Origin: Liminaster sp964567855
GTDB taxonomy: Bacteria; Bacteroidota; Bacteroidia; Bacteroidales; UBA3663
Direction of reading: 5' to 3'
Assembly: GCA_964567855.1 (NCBI GenBank)
Contig: CAZMOE010000005.1
Location: 1-64,000, forward strand
DNA length: 64,000 nt
Shown: in pieces, positions 44,280 through 51,868 of the stretch
How positions within the stretch are numbered: the first letter of the stretch is position 1
How the letters are laid out: every line of letters begins with the position of its first letter
Program-made: the position numbers and the translations under genes
The notes under the pieces: generated by a model
Told to the model about the DNA's origin: nothing
What the model saw: only the letters and a program-made list of their open reading frames with translations
Database searches by the model: none

Positions 44280-45794
44280 TTATTTGAAAAAGTCTGATGC
44301 TTTTTGCGGTTGGATAGCATGGTTATAACCTTGGGATATGCCGAGGAATCCGGAGACAATAACTCCGGCAAAACGGCCGTGACAATCGAAAACAGGCGAG
44401 CCGCTGGCTCCTTGATGTATCGTGATATTATGCCCGTAAATGTATTCTCCTCGTTCTTGGGTGATTTCTCCGCTTTGGTTATTTGCTTCAAGTCCGATTT
44501 GGGTGCTGCCCAATGTAAAAGATTTCGGGAAACCGATGGTGTAGATTTTATCGCCGACTTCCATATCTTCTGCATGGGCAATGTCTTTAAGGTTTACTAT
44601 ATGTTTTACATTGCTCGGGGTCTCTTTCGTGTTAGTTTGGATGATTGCGATATCGACTTCTTCGTTGGAGCTGGTTTTGACAATAGAACAGCGGGTAAGA
44701 TCATCTGTGCTGGAAACATGAGAATCATTTCGGCCGATACCTATCCATAGGATTTCATAATTTACTTCGACGGCATTTGCCATGGCATAATATTGATTTC
44801 TTTCCGATTTCTGTTGGCATTCATTTCCCAAGGTTATCAGTAAAGACTGGATGGCTTTTTTGATTGTTTCCGGATCTTTTCGAGCCTCTTTCCCCATTGG
44901 AGCAATAACATGTTTGTTGGTCATGATTTCTCCATGGGGTGAAATGAAAAAGCCAGTGCCGCTTGCTCCGACAACTCCGGGCGCTGCATCTCCGTCTTTG
45001 TCGATGTGGCAATAGTTGAGTTTTGAAAGTTGAGGTATGAGATCTCCGATCGGACGGTCTTTGATTGTAACACTATAACCGGATTGTTGATAAATGAGTA
45101 CCACGGAGTTTTTATACATTGCATAAATTTCGGCAGGAGTAAGTTCCTTGTTGACGTTGAACAACCATAAGAATATTCCTGTCACGACAATGGCAACGCC
45201 GGCAATGGCACTCCATGTTTTTACCTGAGGGCGCGGACGGGGAGATACCGGCGGATATATGCTTTCCCATTGGAGCGGATACTTTTGTGCCAACATGACG
45301 ATGTCTCCTTTTTTGAGCGGGGCCTCTCCATGGATCCGTTGACCGTTTACATAGGTGCCGTTAGTGGAATTACGATCGATGATGCTGATTTCGCCATTGC
45401 GTTTGCGGCAGAGAATGGCATGATGGGCCGAAACGTCGGCGATATTTTTACAGATAATGTTGTCTGTTGCCCTTCCTATGGTTTTGGAATCTATTGTATC
45501 TGGCGTAATGCCGCTTCCTGCATTATTGTTACCGTGAACTATAGTCTTGTTGGGGGTTGATAAAGCCTGTTTCCAATCTATCACTTTGTTTCCAAGCTTT
45601 ACTGTTTGTCCGGGAAGCAGTTTGGCTTCAAGAATGCGTTTCCCATCTACGAATGTTCCATTCGTAGAGTTGAGATCTTTGATAGTTATTGAGCTTGAAT
45701 CATCGATGATCAGGAGTGCATGACTTCGTGAAACGGAGTCATCGGCTACAACAAAATCATTGGAGGAACTTTTGCCGATTTTGATGGTTTTCAT
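44280..45794 (-). CDS. Membrane-tethered trypsin-like protease with two FHA domains
   Basis: The 504-residue protein begins with FHA domain 1 at about 1-75 (IKIGKSSSNDFVVADDSVSRSH, STNGTFVDG). FHA domain 2 is at about 100-175 (KTIGRATDNIICKN, SAHHAIL, STNGTYVNG). One membrane helix follows (about 194-212), then a chymotrypsin-fold protease (about 225-504) with the triad His295 (NKHV), Asp381 (EEVDIAII) and Ser464 (QGASGSPVF). The topology implied is FHA domains in the cytoplasm and protease in the periplasm, so a phospho-signal inside could control proteolysis outside. The protease resembles DegP/HtrA-type catalytic domains but has no PDZ domain and carries a 60-residue insert after His295. 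It is the first gene of the cluster, about 130 bp downstream of a structured RNA that ends in a terminator. Confidence 0.9.
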   Translation of the reverse strand: MKTIKIGKSSSNDFVVADDSVSRSHALLIIDDSSSITIKDLNSTNGTFVDGKRILEAKLLPGQTVKLGNKVIDWKQALSTPNKTIVHGNNNAGSGITPDTIDSKTIGRATDNIICKNIADVSAHHAILCRKRNGEISIIDRNSTNGTYVNGQRIHGEAPLKKGDIVMLAQKYPLQWESIYPPVSPRPRPQVKTWSAIAGVAIVVTGIFLWLFNVNKELTPAEIYAMYKNSVVLIYQQSGYSVTIKDRPIGDLIPQLSKLNYCHIDKDGDAAPGVVGASGTGFFISPHGEIMTNKHVIAPMGKEARKDPETIKKAIQSLLITLGNECQQKSERNQYYAMANAVEVNYEILWIGIGRNDSHVSSTDDLTRCSIVKTSSNEEVDIAIIQTNTKETPSNVKHIVNLKDIAHAEDMEVGDKIYTIGFPKSFTLGSTQIGLEANNQSGEITQERGEYIYGHNITIHQGASGSPVFDCHGRFAGVIVSGFLGISQGYNHAIQPQKASDFFK

Positions 45795-45924
45795 AGTGTT
45801 TGCGGGTGGACCGACTGTTTTGTTAAGGCTGCTTGAAACCCGTTGAATGAGTTTTGTTTCACAGGAGCCGTTGATAGCCTATAGTTCCCCCGATTCGGCA
45901 AAATAAAATCAAGAATACCTTATT

Positions 45925-46286
45925 AAAAAGAAAAAGCGTGGGAAACTCTTCTTGCTTACCCCGCTTTTTCAGGCCTTTGCACTTGCCCACTTATCCGGAT
46001 AAGCAACGCCGTTAGCCCACGCTGATGTATAGTATTATCCCCTCACTATCTACGGACATTAATCATGCCCATAGATAGATATTGGGATGTGAATACGTCA
46101 CATCTCGCCGACATTTCGTTGCTGTTTTTCTTTGGGGATAAGTTTTCAAATGTGCAAAGTTTGAAAAAGACCAAAGCAAACGTCGAAAACGTCTTTCTTT
46201 TAAATAAAGACCACCACCCCTGTACACTTTCCAATGAAAATTGGTATCCAACAAGTTTCCCCTTGGGGCTAACAGGCGTTAAATGG
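45925..46286 (-). ncRNA. Putative structured non-coding RNA, about 360 nt
   Basis: The minus strand shows a -7 box (46292-46299), then about 360 nt with nested pairing. An 8-bp long-range helix (46134-46141 with 46035-46042, GGGGATAA/TTATCCCC) encloses a 14-bp hairpin with a 5-base loop (46046-46078) and a 7-bp hairpin (46086-46104). Next come an 8-bp helix AGCGTGGG/CCCACGCT (46016-46023 with 45935-45942) around the self-complementary CTTATCCGGATAAG, then TTTTTCTTTTT. I do not recognise tmRNA, RNase P, SRP or 6S landmarks. The 88-89-residue reading frames on both strands here look like accidents of a conserved RNA. It could be a stand-alone RNA or a leader with a terminator before the FHA-protease gene. 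The 5' end is inferred from the box. Confidence 0.55.
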
Positions 46287-46291
46287 TTGGG

Positions 46292-46299
46292 CAAATATA
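46292..46299 (-). promoter_or_regulatory. -7 box of the putative structured RNA
   Basis: TATATTTG on the minus strand matches TAnnTTTG. No good -33 TTTG is visible at the usual 19-21 bp. The stretch 46300-46522 has nothing else I can name. Confidence 0.4.
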
Positions 46300-46522
46300 T
46301 GGATTTTATCATTATATCATCTTGCTTTATGTGAAATTTTGTAATATTAAGTGCCTTTTTTGTTCCATTTTCCTGTTGAAAGCGTTAATTCCTTTCTTTA
46401 TTAAAGGAATTAATCTGTTCAGTAGAGATTAATGAAAGTTTTAATGATAAAAACAAAGCAGAAAGAAGAAAAGATGGTCTGTGGTACTTTTTTTACAGAA
46501 TGGTATTCGAAATATGAACGGC

Positions 46523-46578
46523 AAAACACCATGATAGAGTAGTTCCCTTTTGTAAGGAGAGCTCCATCATGGTGTTTT
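46523..46578 (-). terminator. Hairpin terminator after the AspT-like transporter gene
   Basis: AAAACACCATGATAGAG pairs with CTCCATCATGGTGTTTT (16 of 17 positions), with a 22-base loop that can fold further. On the minus strand it ends in TTTT. It lies 77 bp past the transporter stop codon. Confidence 0.7.
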
Positions 46579-46654
46579 ATATCGGATGATTTATAAAGGG
46601 TTCCTTTTCCTTTGTTTTCTTGACGTTTGTTCAACTGAAAAGAAGGAGATTGTT

Positions 46655-48331
46655 TTATCCCATCAGAACCAGAATCTGGGCGGAAAGCACCCGCAGGAAC
46701 ATGGAAAGGGGATAAACGGTCGAGTAGGCGACACTGGCCTGGTCGTTACCGCAAATGCCGTTGCTGTAGGCCAGCGCCGGCGGATCGGTCATGGCTCCGG
46801 AGATCATGCCGGCAATCGTGAAGTAGCTTAACCGGTAGAAAAGGCGGGCGGCAATGCCGATCAGGAGGCAGGGGACGATGGTAATGATGAATCCGTACAA
46901 TACCCACCAGTAGCCGCCGGCACAAATGGTATCGACAAAACCTACACCGGCGCCAAGACCTACGGCGGCCATGAACATACAGATTCCAATCTGACGCATC
47001 AGCATGTTGGCGGACGAAGTGGTGTATGTAATCAGTTTCATCTGGGGTCCGAATTTGGAAATAAGGATAGAGACGATGAGCGGGCCGCCGGCCAGTCCCA
47101 GTTTAACGGGTACGGGCATTCCGGGGAAGAAGATCGGCAGGGAGCCGAGCAGAACCCCGAGAGCGATGCCGAGGAATGTGGCTATCAGATTCGGCTCGTC
47201 GAGCTTTTTGACAGAGTCACCCATCATGGCCTGTATTTTTTCCACACTTTGTCTCTTGCCTACCACCACCACACGGTCTCCAAGTTGCAGGAGCAGATGA
47301 GAGTGCGCCATGAGATCGACTCCCGCGCGTTTTACACGGGTAATGGTTACATTGAAGGTCTGTCTGAGGGCCAGATCGCCGAGCCGTTTGCCGTTCAGGG
47401 AGGGATTGGTAATTACCACCCGTTCGCAGACAAGGTCGTTGCTTTCCAAGGCGTTCCATTTTTCCATATCCATACCTTCTACTTCGCGGCCGAGCAATAT
47501 TTTCAGAGCCTCTGCGGAGGTCGGGTCGGTGACGAGGAATAGTTGGTCGCCTTTCTGTAACTTGGTCTGGTCATTGACCAATTCGATGTCATTGGTTTCC
47601 CGGTGCAGGATACGGGAAACGACACAGCGGCGTCCGGAAATGCGCTGGATTTCGGAAATGCTTTTCCCGCAGACTGCATCGTTGCAGATTTCAAGGGTCA
47701 CGGCTTTCAGTACGGCCGCCTGCCTCCGGTTGTTGGCCTGATAAATACTCTGTTCTTTATCGAAATTGATTTTGAAGATGGCTTTGATGGCGACGATACA
47801 GAGGATGATGCCGACTACGCCCAAAGGATAGGCAACGGCATAGCCTTGGGCAAAAAGCGGATTGCTTTCGCCGTTGTGCATGTCGGTATATGTCTGTTGG
47901 GCGGCACCCAATCCAGGGGTATTGGTTACAGCACCATAGAGTACGCCGATCATGCTGAACAGATTTTCACCTGTAATAAGATGGATGGCGTAGCAGGTAA
48001 TCCCGCCCAAGAGAATCAGTCCCGTGGCAAGCATATTGAGCGTGAAGCCGCCTTTGCGGAACGAAGAGAAGAAGCCCGGCCCGACTTGTATACCGATGGA
48101 ATAGATGAATAAGATCAATCCGAATTCCTTGACGAAATGACTCGTAGTCGCGTCAAGTACCAAGCCGAAATGGCTGGCTACAATACCCGTAAACAGGATC
48201 CAGGTAACACCTAAAGAAACACCGCAAATTTTGATGCGGCTGAAAAAAAGACCGACTGCAATGGTCAATGCCACCAAAAGGACGGAGTGCGCCACTCCCG
48301 GCTGGGCGAACAGATTAGTAATCCATTCCAT
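46655..48331 (-). CDS. AspT/YidE-type transporter with two TrkA-C domains
   Basis: This inner-membrane protein of 558 residues has two hydrophobic blocks of five to six helices (residues about 10-185 and 385-558). They flank a cytoplasmic pair of TrkA-C (RCK_C) domains (about 205-370, seen in LVNDQTKLQKGDQLFLV and LLLQLGDRVVVVGKRQSVEKI). Each membrane block carries the aspartate-alanine-exchanger duplication signature (GAVTNTPGLGAAQQT in the first, ISGAMTDPPALAYSN in the second). Members of the AAE family exchange amino or dicarboxylic acids; the substrate here is unknown. It appears monocistronic. Confidence 0.85.
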   Translation of the reverse strand: MEWITNLFAQPGVAHSVLLVALTIAVGLFFSRIKICGVSLGVTWILFTGIVASHFGLVLDATTSHFVKEFGLILFIYSIGIQVGPGFFSSFRKGGFTLNMLATGLILLGGITCYAIHLITGENLFSMIGVLYGAVTNTPGLGAAQQTYTDMHNGESNPLFAQGYAVAYPLGVVGIILCIVAIKAIFKINFDKEQSIYQANNRRQAAVLKAVTLEICNDAVCGKSISEIQRISGRRCVVSRILHRETNDIELVNDQTKLQKGDQLFLVTDPTSAEALKILLGREVEGMDMEKWNALESNDLVCERVVITNPSLNGKRLGDLALRQTFNVTITRVKRAGVDLMAHSHLLLQLGDRVVVVGKRQSVEKIQAMMGDSVKKLDEPNLIATFLGIALGVLLGSLPIFFPGMPVPVKLGLAGGPLIVSILISKFGPQMKLITYTTSSANMLMRQIGICMFMAAVGLGAGVGFVDTICAGGYWWVLYGFIITIVPCLLIGIAARLFYRLSYFTIAGMISGAMTDPPALAYSNGICGNDQASVAYSTVYPLSMFLRVLSAQILVLMG

Positions 48332-48495
48332 AAATACACAACTTTATATTTAAATACCTTAATGAATTGCAACTTTGTTTTTGCAGCATGCAATGTGTCG
48401 GGATGCGGGTTCCCGTTTGCTGCTGCAAATGTATAAATATTCAATGTCTTGTGTTGTCGCTTTTAGTCGATTTACGCCTATTTTGCCGACATTCT

Positions 48496-50622
48496 TTACA
48501 TTTTTAGGGAGAGTTGCAATCTCTGTCTGTCTAAGTCGACATTTAATACGCGCACGGTGACGTGCTGGTGTAGAGAAACAATTTCTGCTGGCGATTTGAC
48601 GAACCGATCGGCCATTTGCGAAATATGGACTAATCCTTTCGTATGTACGCCCACGTCCACAAAGCAACCGAAGTCGGTGATGTTGGTAACGATGCCCGGC
48701 AGGACCATTCCTTCGCGCAGATCCCGTAATTCTTTGACCGATGGGTCGAAACTGAACGATTCCAAGGGCTGCCTGGGGTCGCGGCCGGGTTTGTCTAATT
48801 CCTGCATGATGTCCAATAATGTCGGTAGGCCGACTTCAGTGGTAATATAGCGTTTCAAATCGATTTGTTCGCGCAATGATTTGTCGGCCAGTAGGTCCGT
48901 GATATTGCAATGATAGTCCCGGGCCATCTGCTCTACCAGCGCATATCGTTCAGGATGCACGGCCGAATTGTCGAGAGGGTTTCTGCCTCCTGTGATGCGC
49001 AGAAATCCTGCCGCCTGTTCGAATGCTTTTTCTCCCATACGCGGCACTTTAAGCAGATCGCGGCGGGAAGTAAATGCTCCATGCTCGGCGCGGTATGTTA
49101 CGATGTTCTGGGCCAGAAGCGGGCCGAGTCCTGAAATGTAGGTCAGCAAATGTCTGCTTGCCGTATTGACATTGACACCGACGAGATTGACACAATGTTC
49201 TACTGTCTGGTCGAGCTGTTTTTTCAGCAGGTTCTGGTTGACATCGTACTGATATTGTCCTACACCGATCGATTTCGGATCGATTTTGACCAGTTCGGCC
49301 AGCGGATCCATAAGGCGTCTGCCTATCGAGACGGCGCCGCGTACGGTGACGTCTTCGTCGGGAAACTCTTCGCGGGCCGCTTTGGAGGCCGAGTAAATGC
49401 TTGCTCCGTCTTCGCTGACGACAAATACATCAATTTTATCGAGATGCAGATCCCGGATGAAACTTTCCGTTTCGCGCCCCGCCGTACCATTGCCGATGGA
49501 GATGGCCTCTATTTTGAACTGTCGTGCGAGACTTTTGATTCTGGCGGTCGCGGCTGCGCTGTCGTTTTGAGGCGGATGGGGAAAAATGGCTTCATGATGG
49601 AGCAGATTGCCTTCTGCATCCAGGCAGACGACTTTACAGCCGGTGCGGAACCCGGGATCGATGGCCAGTACTCTTTTCTGTCCGAGCGGGGCCGAAAGCA
49701 GCAGCTGTCGCAGGTTGGCCGCGAAAATGGCGATGGCCTCCTCGTCGGCCTTTTCTTTAGAGGCTGTGGCAAATTCGGTTTCTATCGAAGGTTTCAGCAG
49801 TCGTTTGTAACCGTCGGCCACAGCTTTCCCAACGAGGATGGCCGACGGAGTACCGTTGCGCACGAAAAGTCTGTGTAACCGTTCTCCGCATCGTTCGTCA
49901 TCTGCGCTGATAGAGACTTTGAGGAATCCTTCTGCCTCGCCGCGGCGGATAGCCAGCAACCGGTGGGACGGGCAACGTTTCAGCGGCTGGCTGAAATCGA
50001 AGTAATCGCGATATTTCTGGGCCTCACTCTCTTTACCCTTGATGACCTTGGCCGAAATCACGGCGTCATGGCTGAAATTGTTACGTACGGCATTTCTGGC
50101 ACGTTCGTCTTCCGAAACCATTTCGGCGATGATGTCACAGGCCCCGGCGATGGCCTCTTCCACGTTGTTGACTCCTTTTCTTTGGTCCACGAAACGGGCG
50201 GCTTTGTCCTCTGCGGACTGCGCTGTCTGCATCAGCAGGAAGGTAGCCAGTCCTTCAAGGCCTTTCTGTCGTGCGATTTCGGCCCGCGTGCGCCGTTTAG
50301 GCTTATAAGGCATGTAGAGATCTTCCAGTTCGGTTGCGTTCCAGCAATCCTCGATCCGTTTTCGGAGTTCTGGGGTCAGTTTCCCTTGTTCGGCGATGGT
50401 GTTGATGACGGTTGTCTTTCTTTTTTCTATCTCCGACAGCTTTTCGAGGACGTTGTGTATGGCAGCGATTTGCACCTCATCCATGGCGCCGGTCAACTCT
50501 TTCCGGTAACGGCTGATGAAAGGAATGGTGCATCCGTCGGCCAGCAATTTCAGCACGTTGGCGGTCTGCGTTTCCGGAAGATGCAGTTCTGTAGCTATCA
50601 GATGAGGAAAAAGGGAATTCAT
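48496..50622 (-). CDS. tex: Tex-family nucleic-acid-binding protein with S1 domain
   Basis: The 708-residue protein begins with the Tex helical domain (MNSLFPHLIATELHLPETQTANVL, YMPYKPKRRTRAEIARQKGL). The YqgF/RNase H-like domain follows (VLAIDPGFRTGCKVVCLD), then helix-hairpin-helix repeats (LLTYISGLGPLLAQNIVTYR, LLKVPRMGEKAFEQAAGFLRI). An S1 RNA-binding domain closes the protein (EGMVLPGIVTNITDFGCFVDVGVHTKGLVHISQMADRFV, here given in part as its key landmark GIVTNITDFGCFVDVGV). Tex binds nucleic acid and affects transcription; its precise role in Bacteroidota is not settled. It follows rdgB on the same strand, but a terminator lies between them. Confidence 0.93.
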   Translation of the reverse strand: MNSLFPHLIATELHLPETQTANVLKLLADGCTIPFISRYRKELTGAMDEVQIAAIHNVLEKLSEIEKRKTTVINTIAEQGKLTPELRKRIEDCWNATELEDLYMPYKPKRRTRAEIARQKGLEGLATFLLMQTAQSAEDKAARFVDQRKGVNNVEEAIAGACDIIAEMVSEDERARNAVRNNFSHDAVISAKVIKGKESEAQKYRDYFDFSQPLKRCPSHRLLAIRRGEAEGFLKVSISADDERCGERLHRLFVRNGTPSAILVGKAVADGYKRLLKPSIETEFATASKEKADEEAIAIFAANLRQLLLSAPLGQKRVLAIDPGFRTGCKVVCLDAEGNLLHHEAIFPHPPQNDSAAATARIKSLARQFKIEAISIGNGTAGRETESFIRDLHLDKIDVFVVSEDGASIYSASKAAREEFPDEDVTVRGAVSIGRRLMDPLAELVKIDPKSIGVGQYQYDVNQNLLKKQLDQTVEHCVNLVGVNVNTASRHLLTYISGLGPLLAQNIVTYRAEHGAFTSRRDLLKVPRMGEKAFEQAAGFLRITGGRNPLDNSAVHPERYALVEQMARDYHCNITDLLADKSLREQIDLKRYITTEVGLPTLLDIMQELDKPGRDPRQPLESFSFDPSVKELRDLREGMVLPGIVTNITDFGCFVDVGVHTKGLVHISQMADRFVKSPAEIVSLHQHVTVRVLNVDLDRQRLQLSLKM

Positions 50623-50651
50623 ATTCTTTAATGAATGTTGCTGGGTTAAAA

Positions 50652-50684
50652 ATTTGCCGGCCTGTCGTTGGGACGGCAGGCCGG
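50652..50684 (-). terminator. Terminator after rdgB
   Basis: On the minus strand, CCGGCCTG, one mismatch and CGT pair with ACG and CAGGCCGG around a short loop, then CAAATTTTT. It lies 5 bp past the rdgB stop and separates it from tex. Confidence 0.75.
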
Positions 50685-50689
50685 ACGGT

Positions 50690-51292
50690 TTATTTTTCTT
50701 GCAGGAATCGTATCAATTCGGCTACCGCTTTGCCGCGGTGGCTGATGGCGTTTTTCTCCTCAAGCGGCATTTCGGCAAAGGTGACATCGTAATGGTCAGG
50801 TTTGAAAACCGGATCATAGCCGAAACCTTGCGAGCCGCTGCGTTCGGTAGCAATTTTTCCATTGCAGATGCCTTCAAACGTGAATTTATCACCATCCGTA
50901 AGCAGTACGATAACGGTGCGGAAACGTGCCGTGCGGTCGCTCACCGATTTCATATTGTGCAGCAGTTTGGTGATGTTGGCGTCCGAATCGTGTCCGTCAG
51001 TAGCATAGCGTGCGGAGCGGACTCCCGGCTCCATGCCGAGGGCGCGAACCTCAAGACCGGAATCGTCGGCAAAGCAATCGTAGCCGTAATGCACTTTGAT
51101 AAATTCTGCTTTCTGGAAAGCATTGCCTTCAAAAGTTTCGGAAGTTTCCGGAATATCGTCCTGACAACCGATGTCTGACAGCGAGAGAATTTCGTATCTG
51201 GAAGCGATTTCGGTGCCACCGGCGGCCAGAAGGGCTTTTACTTCCTCTATTTTATGGGCGTTGTTGGTGGCAAAAACGAGTTTCTTTTTCAT
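50690..51292 (-). CDS. rdgB: XTP/dITP diphosphatase (HAM1/RdgB)
   Basis: The protein has 200 residues from ATG 51292 (MKKKLVFATNNAHKIEEVKALL), chosen because the family begins with this strand and T/S-x-N-x-x-K phosphate loop. A -7 box lies at 51346-51353, which excludes the in-frame start at 51376. Other family blocks are CFADDSGLEVRALGMEPGVRSARYA, with catalytic Asp in ADDSGLEV, GYDPVF and MPLEEKNAISHRGKA. It hydrolyses non-canonical purine triphosphates such as dITP and XTP to keep them out of DNA. It is divergent from the YciH-type gene. Confidence 0.95.
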   Translation of the reverse strand: MKKKLVFATNNAHKIEEVKALLAAGGTEIASRYEILSLSDIGCQDDIPETSETFEGNAFQKAEFIKVHYGYDCFADDSGLEVRALGMEPGVRSARYATDGHDSDANITKLLHNMKSVSDRTARFRTVIVLLTDGDKFTFEGICNGKIATERSGSQGFGYDPVFKPDHYDVTFAEMPLEEKNAISHRGKAVAELIRFLQEK

Positions 51293-51345
51293 TCTAACGA
51301 ACTTAAACAGCCGGAAAATTATTTTTGTATCATTTTTTGCGACGG

Positions 51346-51353
51346 CGAAGATA
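51346..51353 (-). promoter_or_regulatory. -7 box of rdgB
   Basis: TATCTTCG on the minus strand, one base off TAnnTTTG, 53 bp before the rdgB start. Confidence 0.4.
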
Positions 51354-51411
51354 GATAATATTTCGCATCTCCCCAAACCGACTCCTCTTTTTTTAATTGC
51401 CGCGATAAAAA

Positions 51412-51443
51412 TTTGTCTATTCTGCAGATAGGGGCTATCTTCG
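51412..51443 (+). promoter_or_regulatory. Promoter of the YciH gene, implying an almost leaderless mRNA
   Basis: TTTG at 51412-51415 and TATCTTCG at 51436-51443 are spaced by 20 bp, the expected Bacteroidota layout. The start codon at 51451 is only 7 bp beyond the box, so the transcript would begin at or within a few bases of the ATG. Confidence 0.55.
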
Positions 51444-51450
51444 CGGGGTG

Positions 51451-51843
51451 ATGAAAACTACAAATGATTGGAAATCCCTGCTCGCCGGTCGGTTTGACCG
51501 CGAGTTACAGGAAGAGCGGGAGGCGCAGGCCCAAAGCCCGGTGCCGGCAGAAGAGTCGGGGGACGGGATGCTTTCCGTGCAGCGCCGTCCGCTGCGTATA
51601 GAACTGGACAAGCATGGCCGCAAGGGCAAGCCGGTCACGCTGATTACTGAATTTCAGGGCGACGAGAAGGAACTGGTCCGGCTGACCAAATTGCTGCAGA
51701 GCCGCATCGGCGCCGGAGGTTCTCATTGTTTTAACAGCGAGGAGCCGTTTGACGGGCAGATTCTGATTCAGGGCGACTGCCGTCAGAAAGCGGCCTCCCT
51801 ACTTCAGAAAGAGGGCTATAAGATTCGTCTCATCGGTTGCTGA
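51451..51843 (+). CDS. YciH/SUI1-like translation initiation factor
   Basis: The protein has 130 residues from ATG 51451; a GTG three bases earlier is also possible. The first 50 residues are charged and linker-like. The C-terminal SUI1 domain shows KPVTLITEFQGDEKELVRLTKLLQSRIGAGG (GAGG is a family landmark), DGQILIQGDCRQKAASLLQKEGYKIRLIG. Bacterial SUI1-domain proteins resemble eukaryotic eIF1 and affect start-site choice, but their role is not firmly known. The gene begins within bases of its promoter box and lies 25 bp before an AddA-like helicase gene. Confidence 0.85.
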   Translation: MKTTNDWKSLLAGRFDRELQEEREAQAQSPVPAEESGDGMLSVQRRPLRIELDKHGRKGKPVTLITEFQGDEKELVRLTKLLQSRIGAGGSHCFNSEEPFDGQILIQGDCRQKAASLLQKEGYKIRLIGC

Positions 51844-51868
51844 CAGGCCCGATAAAAGCATTTTCCTC

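Noticed and set aside
35099..45794. Type VI secretion regulatory locus
   Set aside because: Kinase, PP2C and FHA genes fit that idea, but no Tss, Hcp or VgrG gene is present anywhere in the window, and the protease and repeat kinase are not part of that pathway.
46046..46334. Overlapping frames of 88-89 codons on both strands upstream of the kinase/FHA cluster
   Set aside because: They lie on the stretch with nested RNA helices, oppose each other and show no protein-like pattern. A structured RNA explains them better.
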